A stretch of 64,000 bases of DNA from Mastigocoleus testarum BC008. Its GTDB lineage: Bacteria > Cyanobacteriota > Cyanobacteriia > Cyanobacteriales > Nostocaceae. Every line of letters starts with the position of its first letter. The first letter of the stretch is position 1. The notes under the pieces were generated by a model. The model made no database searches. It was not told the origin of the DNA and was given only the letters and a program-made list of their open reading frames with translations. The DNA lies in assembly GCF_001456025.1 (NCBI RefSeq), contig NZ_LMTZ01000045.1, positions 95,528 through 159,527 on the forward strand, in the 5' to 3' direction. Shown in pieces: positions 54,237 to 63,665 of the stretch. A program made the position numbers and the translations under genes.

Positions 54237-54938
54237 TTAATATTGCAAACAATTATCCAGCATACAAGTAAACAGGCAGACTTTTTGTCTGCCTAATGTT
54301 GTTATGAGGAAAATTATGGAAAGCGATTGTCTAAATGGATGTGCTTGGTGGCTCTTCCTTCAACATTCGCCCCTTTAAATTAGCATTTATCTGAAAAATA
54401 TCTTGTTTCTCTTGATACCAAGTTTATATATAAATATAGTCAGAAGTACGATTAAACTCAGAAATACGATTTAACAAGAAGTATTTGATTGATGTCTCCG
54501 TTCCTTAAGGTTTAATTATCAGAAAATAAAAATTCTAAACTTTATTCTCCACAATAATTTTAATAAAAATCTAATCATGTATCAAATAGTAAAAGTTAAT
54601 TTCAAACAATAATTATAAATTACTATTAATGATAAAATTTGATACACCACAATTATATCAATTCTTATTTCTAAAGAAGTCAACTGTAAGAATAAATTAT
54701 TGCTTTGGGCATCATCAATCACTCATTAAGACTTGTTATTCTTTGAAGTAATTGACAAAAAAAATCATTAACCAAATAAAGTAATTACTAGTCTTACTTT
54801 TCTTGTAATCTTCTGAAAATACTTGATCGCATAAATAATATTTCTTTTGTTCTTGGAATAAAAAATTGCCAAGAATTCTATCCTTGGCACTGATAGTAAC
54901 TGTGCAAAATACTAATTATTAAAAATAAAAAATACTTT
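54237..54938. other. Intergenic region with two hairpins
   Basis: A hairpin AGGCAGAC-TTTTT-GTCTGCCT at 54274-54294 follows the amidase gene and is probably its terminator though no T-run follows. TGCCAAG/CTTGGCA (54867-54889) lies 50 bp before the CDF gene and could act in its leader. Nothing else was recognised. Confidence 0.5.
54274..54294 (+). terminator. Hairpin after the amidase gene
   Basis: A perfect 8-bp stem AGGCAGAC/GTCTGCCT with a loop of five T residues, 38 bp past the stop codon. It lacks a following T-run. Confidence 0.55.
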
Positions 54939-55835
54939 ATGAATTACGATAATCGCCCTACAGTTCAAAAAATTTTAATAATTACTCTGATACTCAACTT
55001 AATTGTGATGTTCTTAAAGTTCGGAGTTGGTCTAATAACTGGCTCTCTGAGCTTAATTGCTGATGCATTGCATAGTGTCACAGATAGTGCCAACAATATT
55101 TTAGGGCTAGTTGCCAGTTATTTCTCTTCACCTTTACCAGATCGCAAATATCCCTACGGACATCAGAAATTCGAAGCATTAGGTGCATTAGGGATAGCTG
55201 GTTTTCTAGGAATAGTTTGTTTTGAAATTATTCAAGGTGCAATTGAAAGAATTATTCATGGTAGTCAGCCGGTCAATATATCACCAGCACAATTATGGAT
55301 TCTACTAATTGTATTAGGGATTAATATTTTTGTGGCATTTTACGAACGCAGCGTTGGTAAACGAGTTGGTAGTCCAATTTTAATTGCAGATGCCAAGCAT
55401 ACAATGAGTGATATTTGGGTAACAATTACAGTTATTGCTGGTTTGATTGGTGTTTGGCTTGGTTATCAATGGTTAGATATCGTTTTAGCTTTCCCTGTCG
55501 CAATATTAGTTTTTTGCAGTGCTTGGTCAGTTTTAAAAGATAATTTACCTTGGTTGGTAGATGAGATGGCGATCGCACCAGAAGATATTTACGCCATAGC
55601 CATTTCCGTTGCTGGAGTTATCAATTGTCATGACATTGCTTCTCGTGGAGTGGTTGGTCGTCAAATCTTTATTGAAATGCATTTAATTGTGGATGCTCCC
55701 GATGTAGAGACCGCACATCGCATAACAGAAGAAGTTGAATCTCGTTTGGAAGAACGTTTTCGACCAGTACGAATTTTGATTCATGTTGAACCACCAACCT
55801 ATAAAACTGACCATATAACTTTTGGTGATTCCTGA
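54939..55835 (+). CDS. Cation diffusion facilitator (CDF) transporter
   Basis: A 298-aa protein with six membrane segments and a C-terminal cytoplasmic domain (about 205-298). Metal site residues are seen as HSVTD (His45, Asp49) in membrane segment 2 and DAKHTMSD (His near 152, Asp near 156) in segment 5, the His-Asp/His-Asp site. The C-terminal domain has IEMHLIVDAPDVETAHRITEEVE. It exports Zn, Mn, Fe or related ions by proton exchange; which ion is unknown. A hairpin lies just upstream. Confidence 0.92.
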   Translation: MNYDNRPTVQKILIITLILNLIVMFLKFGVGLITGSLSLIADALHSVTDSANNILGLVASYFSSPLPDRKYPYGHQKFEALGALGIAGFLGIVCFEIIQGAIERIIHGSQPVNISPAQLWILLIVLGINIFVAFYERSVGKRVGSPILIADAKHTMSDIWVTITVIAGLIGVWLGYQWLDIVLAFPVAILVFCSAWSVLKDNLPWLVDEMAIAPEDIYAIAISVAGVINCHDIASRGVVGRQIFIEMHLIVDAPDVETAHRITEEVESRLEERFRPVRILIHVEPPTYKTDHITFGDS

Positions 55836-56373
55836 TTCGATAATTCCTATTTGATGATTTCTGATTTGGCGGTTTTGACAATGTGAGCAATTATTCTTAC
55901 ATCAATGTTGAGTCTTTTCAAGCATTACGTGCAATCTCTGATGGAAAGATTTATTCTTTGTAATTAAAATCGAATCACACTCACAAAGTACACTTAAAAT
56001 TATATCTTGCATCATATTTACTAAGAATAAAAAAATCTAAGAATAAAAACTCTATTCTTCTGTTATCAGCTTAAAACTGGTAATAAGAGATCTAGAGGTT
56101 TGGCTCTTAGTTCTTGTAAGTAATGCAATATATCAGCTTGCTACGGTTTTTATTTGTTTGAACCACACATCTGCAAACTACAACTTTCGTAGAGATGAAT
56201 CAATAATTCGACTCTACGGAAGAATTTACTGATTCGAGCTAGATAAGGAGAAATACCTATTAATCAATAGGTTGTTGGGAATAATTGGGAAATCAGAATC
56301 AAATTACATTCTGTATTTTTAATTCTGACTTCCGAACTTAAAGAAGATATTTGTTACATTTGAGCGATCAACT
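55836..56373. other. Convergent intergenic region
   Basis: It separates the CDF gene (plus) from guaA (minus). One inverted repeat, CGTAGAG (56188-56194) with CTCTACG (56212-56218), may end transcription. No gene was seen. Confidence 0.5.
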
Positions 56374-57996
56374 CTATTCCCATTCAATAGTTCCAGGTGG
56401 TTTAGAAGTAATATCAAAAACTACACGATTAACACCCTTCACTTCGTTAACAATTCGATTGGAAATAACTTCTAAAACATCGTAAGGTACCCGCGCCCAA
56501 TCAGCAGTCATACCATCTTCACTTGTAATAATCCGTAAGACAATAGGGAAAGCATAAGTACGCTTGTCGCCCATGACACCAACACTGCGAATTGGTAATA
56601 ACACAGCAAATGCTTGCCAGTATTCGTTATACAGACCTCTTCGGTTAATTTCTTGACGCACAATTAAATCCGCATCTCTTAAAATATTTAACCGTTCGGC
56701 TGTGACTTCGCCAATAATGCGAATCGATAAACCCGGACCAGGGAAAGGATGACGTTGAACTATCTCCTCTGGTAGACCAATAGAACGTCCAACTTTACGA
56801 ACTTCATCTTTAAAAAGTTTGCGCAGTGGTTCGACTAATTTGAACCTCAGGTCTTTGGGTAATCCCCCCACATTATGGTGACTCTTAATTTTAACTGCGA
56901 CACGCTCTCCAGTTCCGGGATCCATGTTTGTGTCAGCAGATTCAATTACATCTGGATACAAAGTTCCTTGTGCGAGATAATCAAAAGGTCCCAATTCTTT
57001 GGAACTTTCTTCAAAAACACGGATAAACTCGTGTCCAACAATCCGACGTTTTTCTTCGGGATCTGTGACTCCATTCAAAGCAGATAAAAAGCGTTCGCGG
57101 GCATTTACATACTCTACGGGAATGTGAAACTGCTCTTGAAATAGCTTAACCAAACGCTCTGGTTCGTACTTACGCATAAAACCTTGATCGATAAAAACGC
57201 AAGTTAACCGATCCCCAATCGCTCGATGCATCAAAAATGCCAGTGTAGAAGAATCAACTCCTCCAGATAAGGCTAGTAATACCCGTTTGTGACCAACTTT
57301 GGCACGAATTTCACGAATAGCTTCCTCAACAAAAGCCTCGGTAGTCCAAGTTGGTTTGCAATTGCATATTTGAAAGACAAAGTTTGAAATTAAAGCTGAA
57401 CCACCAATGGAATGTACTACCTCCGGATGAAATTGAACTCCATAAAGCTTTCTTTCATGATCTGCAATTGCTGCACAGGGAGTATTCTCTGTATGAGCTA
57501 ACAAATCAAATCCAGGTGGCATTTTCTGTACGGAGTCTCCATGACTCATCCACATAGTTGTGCCATCCTCCACATTGGTAAGCAAATCTGTGGGGTCATC
57601 TATATGTAAAGATGCTTTACCATATTCAGCCAAATCGGCTGTTGTAACCTCTCCCCCCAGTTGCTTCACCATCAGCTGCATTCCATAGCAGACTCCCAAA
57701 ATAGGTATACCCAAACTCCAAATTTCTGGGTCACATTTAGGAGCATTTTTGTCATAAACCGAATTAGGACCACCAGAAAACACAATCCCTTTGGGATTTA
57801 ATTTGCGCAGTTGTGCTGCAGTTGTTCGATAAGAAAGAACTTCTGAATAAACTTGAGTTTCTCTGAATCTCCTGGCTATAAGTTCTGAATACTGAGAGCC
57901 GAAGTCGAGAATCACAATCATTTGACGATTTACCTGTCCCAAAGATTTTTCTTCTTGAGACATCACTTCTGTTGGTAGAGTCACCGCTGTAGTCAT
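56374..57996 (-). CDS. guaA: GMP synthase (glutamine-hydrolysing)
   Basis: A 540-aa protein from the ATG at 57996 ([11 protein letters not shown]); the frame could extend to a TTG at 58029 but this looks spurious. The class I glutamine amidotransferase domain has [11 protein letters not shown] (catalytic Cys) and QFHPEVVHS. The ATP-pyrophosphatase domain has [16 protein letters not shown], and the dimerisation domain has [13 protein letters not shown] and PPGTIEWE at the C-terminus. It makes GMP from XMP. The upstream region carries repeated TAATACCATT decamers. Confidence 0.96.
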   Translation of the reverse strand: MTTAVTLPTEVMSQEEKSLGQVNRQMIVILDFGSQYSELIARRFRETQVYSEVLSYRTTAAQLRKLNPKGIVFSGGPNSVYDKNAPKCDPEIWSLGIPILGVCYGMQLMVKQLGGEVTTADLAEYGKASLHIDDPTDLLTNVEDGTTMWMSHGDSVQKMPPGFDLLAHTENTPCAAIADHERKLYGVQFHPEVVHSIGGSALISNFVFQICNCKPTWTTEAFVEEAIREIRAKVGHKRVLLALSGGVDSSTLAFLMHRAIGDRLTCVFIDQGFMRKYEPERLVKLFQEQFHIPVEYVNARERFLSALNGVTDPEEKRRIVGHEFIRVFEESSKELGPFDYLAQGTLYPDVIESADTNMDPGTGERVAVKIKSHHNVGGLPKDLRFKLVEPLRKLFKDEVRKVGRSIGLPEEIVQRHPFPGPGLSIRIIGEVTAERLNILRDADLIVRQEINRRGLYNEYWQAFAVLLPIRSVGVMGDKRTYAFPIVLRIITSEDGMTADWARVPYDVLEVISNRIVNEVKGVNRVVFDITSKPPGTIEWE

Positions 57997-58629
57997 GATC
58001 GGGAGAGTGTGAGTTGAATTGAATGACAAAAATAGTGGCTATTCGGTTTAGTTGAATACCATTTTTCGCTCTTTTCGCGTTGCTAATGGTATTAAATCGT
58101 TGTCAATGGTATTAGATACCATGCAGACACATGCTCACATGCGTCTGTTCTTACCCAGATACGTATAAATGGTATTAAGAAGAAAAACTTAGTCTGGTGT
58201 GGTTACCGAAAAACTATTAATTGGTTTTCACTGTTTGTGATTATTCATATAAAGTTAACATAATTTTGTCGGTCACACGCAATTTGTTTGAGTTCTCACA
58301 ATATCTTGACAAAGGTATTAAAACAAGTAATAGCTTAATTTACTACTTGGGTATGAGTAGTATTACTCAAAGTAAATAAGATTTTTTTTATTGTCTCAAA
58401 AGTACATTATTTTTATTAAAATCACGTTGTTTTATATGGCGTATCACGTCTCTTTTAATACTGACAAACTACATTTGCTTCCCACAAATACTGTCAAAAT
58501 TAGTGTAAAGTAATTCATAAGACAATAAAGATGATAATTAATAAGTGACAAACTGTAAAAAATGAGGAATATTGAAGTTTACCTTCTCCATTCCTCTAAA
58601 TTAAGTCTGTATAAAGTTTTTTCGGTATA
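57997..58629. other. Intergenic region upstream of guaA with decamer repeats
   Basis: The decamer AATGGTATTA occurs at 58085, 58105 and 58168 in one orientation, with inverse copies GAATACCATT at 58054 and GATACCAT at 58115. The first two are 20 bp apart. The rest up to 58629 is AT-rich with no gene seen. Confidence 0.6.
58054..58177. promoter_or_regulatory. Repeated AATGGTATTA decamers upstream of guaA
   Basis: Three direct and two inverted copies lie within 125 bp of the guaA start region. Two direct copies are spaced 20 bp apart, about two helix turns. A regulator-binding array is possible; a small dispersed repeat is the alternative. Confidence 0.35.
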
Positions 58630-58929
58630 TTAAATTCCGACAGATGATAGTAAAGATTCCATGTTTTCCCTGGACATTCCTTGTTCGATATAGCGAGGAG
58701 TTTCGGGATTGTAAGGACTTTCAAGGCGATCTATGGTGATTATGGTTGCATTATCCGGCAAAACGGGAATATCTGGGTCGAAGGAGGTCGGACGCATTAA
58801 GGAACTAGCGAATCCTCGAAAAATTGCTATTCGGTCTTCTTCACCGTTAATTTTCACTGACACAAGTAAAACTTCTTGGGGGTAATTGGCGGTATATTTT
58901 TCCAACCGCTTACCAATTGTATCTTGCAT
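58630..58929 (-). CDS. Conserved small protein (cyanobacterial/plastid-type unknown)
   Basis: A 99-aa protein from the ATG at 58929 (MQDTIGKRLEKYTANYPQE). The frame is open upstream to 59064, but that part (MLGLTWVTIFAH) is hydrophobic and looks like non-coding extension. Conserved stretches are EVLLVSVKINGEEDRIAIFRG, FASSLMRPTSFDPDIPVLP and ATIITIDRLESPYNPETPRYIEQG. I recall this pattern from cyanobacteria and plants (possibly the DUF7734 family), function unknown. It is downstream of the DUF3177 gene on the same strand. Confidence 0.65.
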   Translation of the reverse strand: MQDTIGKRLEKYTANYPQEVLLVSVKINGEEDRIAIFRGFASSLMRPTSFDPDIPVLPDNATIITIDRLESPYNPETPRYIEQGMSRENMESLLSSVGI

Positions 58930-59182
58930 AAAAAATTCAAAACTAATTTGGATTGGAGATATCAAGCTGACTATAAGATGCCAAATAGAAGCAAAGGAAT
59001 TTTTAACTGGTAAATATCCAACTATAATGTGCGCGAAGATAGTTACCCATGTTAGCCCGAGCACAGTGCTCTTAAAAGCGAAGATATTGAATAATTATGT
59101 TTTGGAATTCCCAACTTCAATAGACGATCTATTTTTGTAATATTCCAAGTAATATTCCAGGTGATATTCCAATTCAAAAGCA

Positions 59183-59773
59183 TTACTGTTTAATTGCCGA
59201 ACGTCCGCGCTTATTTAGCTTAACAAATGCAAAATAGCAGAAATAAGCTATGTACATTGTTAAACCAACAATACCGAAATTTCCTAGACCACTTACATCA
59301 TTATCATGATGAAAATATTCTTTGAAAATTGATGGGGCTTGTAACCAGACTTGACAAAAATCTGTCTTGAAGTTTGCAGGTGAAACACAATTCAAAAAAG
59401 GTAAAGTAGCGATCGCGCCCAAAACGCAATATAAAGTGATAGCCCAGCGCCAAGAAGAAAAAATCAGTTTTAAGGGACTATTAGGCTGATATTCAATCTC
59501 ATCGTTCAAGTCTACCCAAAACCACAGGGAAATTGGAATTAGGATTCGTCCTGCGAGTCCAGAAATGAAAGCTATTCCATGACCACCCATCATTAAATAA
59601 ATGGTAATTAAAAGCAAACTTGCTACGCGCCAGTAAATAATTAACAAGCGCTGCATAGCTTCTGCTTTCTCTACAAATACCCAAGCTAGTAGAATCAGGG
59701 GTAAGATTACTGTAAACAATACTGCTAGTCGGTAATCCATCCACACTAGCCCGGTAAACCAAAGGTCATTCAT
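59183..59773 (-). CDS. DUF3177 family membrane protein
   Basis: A 196-aa protein from the ATG at 59773 (MNDLWFTGLVWMDYRLAVLF); a longer version would start at 59794. Five or six membrane segments are visible, including VLFTVILPLILLAWVFV, LLLITIYLMMGGHGIAFISGLAG and the C-terminal FGIVGLTMYIAYFCYFAFV. I recognise it as DUF3177, a cyanobacterial family of unknown function. A 250-bp gap separates it from the next minus-strand gene. Confidence 0.75.
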   Translation of the reverse strand: MNDLWFTGLVWMDYRLAVLFTVILPLILLAWVFVEKAEAMQRLLIIYWRVASLLLITIYLMMGGHGIAFISGLAGRILIPISLWFWVDLNDEIEYQPNSPLKLIFSSWRWAITLYCVLGAIATLPFLNCVSPANFKTDFCQVWLQAPSIFKEYFHHDNDVSGLGNFGIVGLTMYIAYFCYFAFVKLNKRGRSAIKQ

Positions 59774-60219
59774 AATTTTTTTAGTGACAATCAATCGGGA
59801 AACCTGACTCGGTAGCTGTTTGCTAACAGCGTTACAAATCCTTGCTACTAGCCAGTTAACAACTGAACATATAATAATCAGTAATTTGACTGTGGCAAAG
59901 ATATTTTGATGCTCAGTGAAGAATTTTGACAGATTTTAAGTTTTATTCGCTTTTATTGCCTAGGAGATGGCACATTCCTTACTTGGTATTGATTTATGTA
60001 CAAGTAATTTGTAATAAATAACTTGCAATACATAAATCCTCCTTTTGTCCCTTCCAGATCGAAAATCAAGAACAAAAGGAGGTTATTGTTTGCGAATATA
60101 AAATATGAACTGTTATTAGTCAATGTTAGGGAGTTCAGGATTATTCCCCCACACTGAATAATTTATTTAGGTTGTTTGCTGCCTAAAAACTCAAATTACA
60201 AGCTGAAAGTTGATATGGT
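59774..60219. other. Intergenic region with the CP12 terminator
   Basis: It holds the inverted repeat at 60038-60082 and otherwise no gene or repeat that I can support. Confidence 0.45.
60038..60082 (-). terminator. Inverted repeat downstream of CP12
   Basis: CCTCCTTTTGT (60038-60048) pairs perfectly with ACAAAAGGAGG (60072-60082) across a 23-bp loop. It lies about 140 bp after the CP12 stop on the minus strand. A transcription end or mRNA-stabilising stem is likely. Confidence 0.55.
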
Positions 60220-60441
60220 CTAATCGTCGTATACTCTGCATTCTGCAGCTTCAGGATTGTCGTCACAATATTTTTCGAAAGAGGTTTTTTGCTTCTCTTG
60301 ACGTTGATGGGATGCTTCAGCTTGCAATTCTTCAACTGCATCCCAAGCTGCTGCACATTCTGCAGAACTGTCGCCGGAAGTATCGCAAACCTCACGAGCT
60401 TGTTTGACCTCTTCACTAATTTTATTCTGGATATCACTCAT
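60220..60441 (-). CDS. cp12: Calvin cycle regulatory protein CP12
   Basis: A 73-aa protein with both redox cysteine pairs: C19 and C29 (VCDTSGDSSAECAAAW) and C59 and C68 (KYCDDNPEAAECRVYDD). The central AWDAVEELQAEASHQR motif binds phosphoribulokinase and the C-terminus binds GAPDH. In the dark, oxidised CP12 holds both enzymes in an inactive complex. The length and motifs are canonical. It is divergent from the FIST gene. Confidence 0.95.
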   Translation of the reverse strand: MSDIQNKISEEVKQAREVCDTSGDSSAECAAAWDAVEELQAEASHQRQEKQKTSFEKYCDDNPEAAECRVYDD

Positions 60442-60870
60442 TGTTTTTCTTACCTTTATGTTGTTAATACAAGTATAGAAAAATTCCTACATAGGCAATT
60501 AATATCCCTATGTGTCTTCATTTTACATAATCAGACTACGACCTTTAGTAATTTATTACTAAGTGAGATTGGCATCATATTTAGCTCACATAAGTCATTA
60601 CCGAACTTTGAGGGTAATTATTTTTAGGTTTTCATCCTTTGGATCTTTTAATATTTTTATAAATTATTATTCATCAAAAATGAATAATAGAATGTCTGTG
60701 GACTATATTTGTAGGACAAGCCAGAAATTAAATGTCTGCTCGATCCTAAATGGGGCAAGACACTATGATTTTTATGCTTGGCAAGTCTTCCGTAGGATAT
60801 ATTTTATACTTTTATGGGAGAAGTAAAGAGTAAGTAAAAGCCTCAAATAAAGCAAGAGGAATTAAGATTA
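60442..60870. other. Divergent intergenic region
   Basis: It carries the promoters of CP12 and of the FIST gene. An AAGAGGA ribosome-binding sequence lies about 15 bp before the FIST ATG. No other feature was recognised, and the short plus-strand frames here look spurious. Confidence 0.4.
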
Positions 60871-62082
60871 ATGTCAGACAAAATGCGGTGGGCAAATGCT
60901 CTCTCAACCCGTCCTTCCTTAGAAGCAGCAATTACAGATGTTGTGGAAAAAGCAACGTCTTTGCTCGCAGTGCCTGCAGATTTAGGACTGGTTTTCATTT
61001 CGTCTGCATTTACCAGCGAATATTCCCGACTCATGCCTTTACTTGCTGAAAAACTCTCAGTACCGGTACTAATTGGTTGTAGTGCTTCTGGTGTGATTGG
61101 GATGACAAAATCAGGAGTGAGTCAAGAATTAGAAGCGGAGCCAGCTTTAAGCTTGACATTAGCCTACTTACCAGACGTTGAAATCGAACCTTTTCACTTG
61201 ATAGCTGAAGAACTACCGGACTTAGATAGTTCTCCGGATGAATGGGTAGATTTAATTAATGTTTCACCTTCTTCTAAGCCCCAATTTATTTTATTTGCAG
61301 GTCACGATCCTGCTGGTATTAATGATTTATTACAAGGGTTAGATTTTGCTTATCCTGGTTCAGTGACTATCGGAGGACAAGCAAGTTCCAGTATCGGCGG
61401 TCGCGTTGCACTTTTTTATCAAGATCGCTTGTATCGGGAAGGAACTGTAGGTATTGCCTTAAGCGGGAACATTATTCTAGAAAGTATTGTTGCCCAAGGG
61501 TGTCGACCTATTGGTCAGCCTTATCAAATTACTAAGGGTGATAGTAACATCATATTAGAATTAGATCGACAAGTCCCATTAATTGTGTTGCGCGATCTAA
61601 TTGATAGTCTTACAGAAGAAGAACGAGTGTTAGCGCAAAATTCCTTGTATGTGGGCGTGGCGATGGATGAATTTAAATCTTCTTTGGGACGAGGAGACTT
61701 TTTAGTTCGCAGATTATTGGGGGTTGACCCCTCCGCTGGAGCGCTCGCCATTGGCGATCGCGTCCGCAGAGGACAACGCTTGCAATTTCACATTCGGGAT
61801 GCTCGGACTTCTGCTTCGGATTTAGAGTTACTCCTAGAGCAATACCAAAGTCAGCCCGATAATAAAGGTCAAGCAGCCTGTGCTTTAATGTTTTCTTGCT
61901 TGGGTAGGGGAGAAGGACTCTACGGTAAACCCAATTTTGATTCTGAATTATTTAGACGCTACATTAAAGATATCCCTTTGGCTGGCTTTTTCTGTAGTGG
62001 TGAAATTGGTCCTGTGGGCGGTAACACTTTTCTGCATGGTTTTACCTCGGTATTTGGTATTTGCAGACAAACCGGAGAGTAA
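60871..62082 (+). CDS. FIST domain sensory protein
   Basis: A 403-aa protein with FIST N domain (about 25-230: LGLVFISSAFTSEY, LIGCSASGVIG, SVTIGGQASSS) and FIST C domain (about 235-385: QGCRPIGQPYQITKGDSNIILELD, CALMFSCLGRGEGLYG, FFCSGEIGPVGGNTFLHGFTSVFGI). FIST domains are thought to bind small ligands such as amino acids and often sit upstream of signalling modules; here the protein stands alone. The last 45 codons overlap the convergent metallophosphoesterase gene. Confidence 0.88.
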   Translation: MSDKMRWANALSTRPSLEAAITDVVEKATSLLAVPADLGLVFISSAFTSEYSRLMPLLAEKLSVPVLIGCSASGVIGMTKSGVSQELEAEPALSLTLAYLPDVEIEPFHLIAEELPDLDSSPDEWVDLINVSPSSKPQFILFAGHDPAGINDLLQGLDFAYPGSVTIGGQASSSIGGRVALFYQDRLYREGTVGIALSGNIILESIVAQGCRPIGQPYQITKGDSNIILELDRQVPLIVLRDLIDSLTEEERVLAQNSLYVGVAMDEFKSSLGRGDFLVRRLLGVDPSAGALAIGDRVRRGQRLQFHIRDARTSASDLELLLEQYQSQPDNKGQAACALMFSCLGRGEGLYGKPNFDSELFRRYIKDIPLAGFFCSGEIGPVGGNTFLHGFTSVFGICRQTGE

Positions 62083-63201
62083 TAAAGTACTGCAGTTATC
62101 AATCAGATTTAGGGTGCCATCTTCAGCTAATGCAGCATATTTTTTAAAGTAATTACCAATTTTAGCTGGGAACAGATCGCAATCAAATTTCGCTGGGAAC
62201 AGATTGCAATCAAATAAAGTATCTCCATCAGCAATATTTGCCCAAAATTCCCGTAAACTGGGAGCCATTGCTTCTGCTTGAGCTAACGGAAGATTTAAGG
62301 GTGGCAATGTCAGAAACTTAACAAGAAAAGGGAAGCTGCGATCGCCCATCCACTTGCGGGAACTGTATTGCAGATTGGGAAATTCTGGTACTGACTCGAC
62401 ACGATAGGACATTACCTGCAACCATTCTCTGCCATATTTATCTTCATGGAATTCTAGCAACCTATAGGGATGGGGATAGCTGACCAAAGAACCTGTTGTT
62501 ACTTCGTATATTCCCTCATTGTAAGCAACATCCTGTACGTGTAAATGTCCTGTAAATATTAATTTCACTCCGTAGCGTCGGAGAATAGCCAATAAATCTG
62601 GAGCATTATCCAACATGTAACGATTTGCCATTGGATGACGAGATTGATTGGGCAAATGCTCGATTACGTTGTGATGTACCATCACTAGAACAAGCTCATT
62701 TTTTGCTTGTGTCAGTACTTTTTCTAGCCAGCGTAATTGTTCATCGCCTAAATGCCCGATCTGATTTCCTTGTTCGTTAAAATAGTTGGAGTTTAGACCA
62801 ATTAATCTAACTCCAGGGATTAATTCACAAGTGTAGTAAAGTTCTTCAGTATCACTGTAACCAAACTTGCGATAGTAACTAGGAAAAGTAGAAAAAGCTA
62901 TGGATTGTTCGTTTGCTTCTAGTACGGGAACATCATGATTTCCTGGTATGACGTAAGTAGGAAAAGGTAACTTACTTAATTTTTGTTGTAACCAAGTATG
63001 ATTTTTTGCTTCTCCGTGTTGGGTTAAATCTCCTGGCAACAATAAAAAATCAAGGTTTAATTGTGATAAATGTTCGAGGGCGCTTTCGAACGCTGGAATA
63101 CTCACTTCCACTAAGTGAAATCTACTCGGATGATCCCAAATTGTTTCGGGAAGTCCAATATGTAAGTCACTGATAATGGCAAACCGAAATTTAAGAGTCA
63201 T
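61948..63201 (-). CDS. Calcineurin-like metallophosphoesterase
   Basis: A 417-aa protein. Metal ligands: D12 and H14 (ISDLHIG), D58 (PGDLTQHGE), N88-H89 (GNHD), His in MVHHNVIEH and the final GHLH (near 220). It belongs to the Icc/CpdA-like group of phosphodiesterases; the substrate is unknown. Its last 44 codons are antisense to the FIST gene and end KASQRDIFNVASK, unlike a conserved fold end, so the ancestral stop was probably earlier. A 27-bp in-frame duplication (NLFPAKFDC/DLFPAK) lies at 62165-62218. Confidence 0.85.
   Translation of the reverse strand: MTLKFRFAIISDLHIGLPETIWDHPSRFHLVEVSIPAFESALEHLSQLNLDFLLLPGDLTQHGEAKNHTWLQQKLSKLPFPTYVIPGNHDVPVLEANEQSIAFSTFPSYYRKFGYSDTEELYYTCELIPGVRLIGLNSNYFNEQGNQIGHLGDEQLRWLEKVLTQAKNELVLVMVHHNVIEHLPNQSRHPMANRYMLDNAPDLLAILRRYGVKLIFTGHLHVQDVAYNEGIYEVTTGSLVSYPHPYRLLEFHEDKYGREWLQVMSYRVESVPEFPNLQYSSRKWMGDRSFPFLVKFLTLPPLNLPLAQAEAMAPSLREFWANIADGDTLFDCNLFPAKFDCDLFPAKIGNYFKKYAALAEDGTLNLIDNCSTLLLSGLSANTKYRGKTMQKSVTAHRTNFTTTEKASQRDIFNVASK
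62165..62218. repeat. 27-bp in-frame tandem duplication in the phosphoesterase gene
   Basis: GCTGGGAACAGATCGCAATC is repeated 27 bp later with one change (GATTGC). On the minus strand it duplicates the peptide FDCDLFPAK as two adjacent copies (LFDCNLFPAK, FDCDLFPAK). Confidence 0.88.
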
Positions 63202-63665
63202 TGAAATATAAGTAAAATTTTCAAATGCGAATTTTAAAAGGCTTTTTAAATGAGTATAACTTTCTTTACCAGTAATAGTACAAATAACAGGAACTTAATA
63301 TTTGTATATATTTAGTCTCAAAGAAAAACATATTCACTTAAATCATAATTACGACTGATTGACATTTGAACGCGTCAGTGAAAGTATTTTAATTCTTTGT
63401 TGTATGGTCTGTGGAATTGACAAAAGTTAATGTTTTGTTTTTAGATAAAAATCTAATAGTTTCTATTATGATTCTGATGTTATTAGCAAAACTGATATAG
63501 AATTGCTCCTTCATCTCCACTCGAAATTCAGTATAATTTATGTTCTCTATTAAGAATTTGTCTAATTTTAAGAGTAAATATAACTAAGCAGTATTTCTGC
63601 GATCGCAAGTGAAACTGAATTTTTATATATAAATATGTAATTTGTCGCAAAAAGGAATGTAAATT
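63202..63665. other. Divergent intergenic region before trmB
   Basis: AT-rich sequence with one HIP1-like GCGATCGCA near 63599. AAAGGA at 63651-63656 is the ribosome-binding sequence for trmB. No gene was seen. Confidence 0.4.

Noticed and set aside
60563..60826. Plus-strand frame of 87 codons before the FIST gene
   Set aside because: AT-rich chance frame with no motif; it occupies the promoter region between divergent genes.
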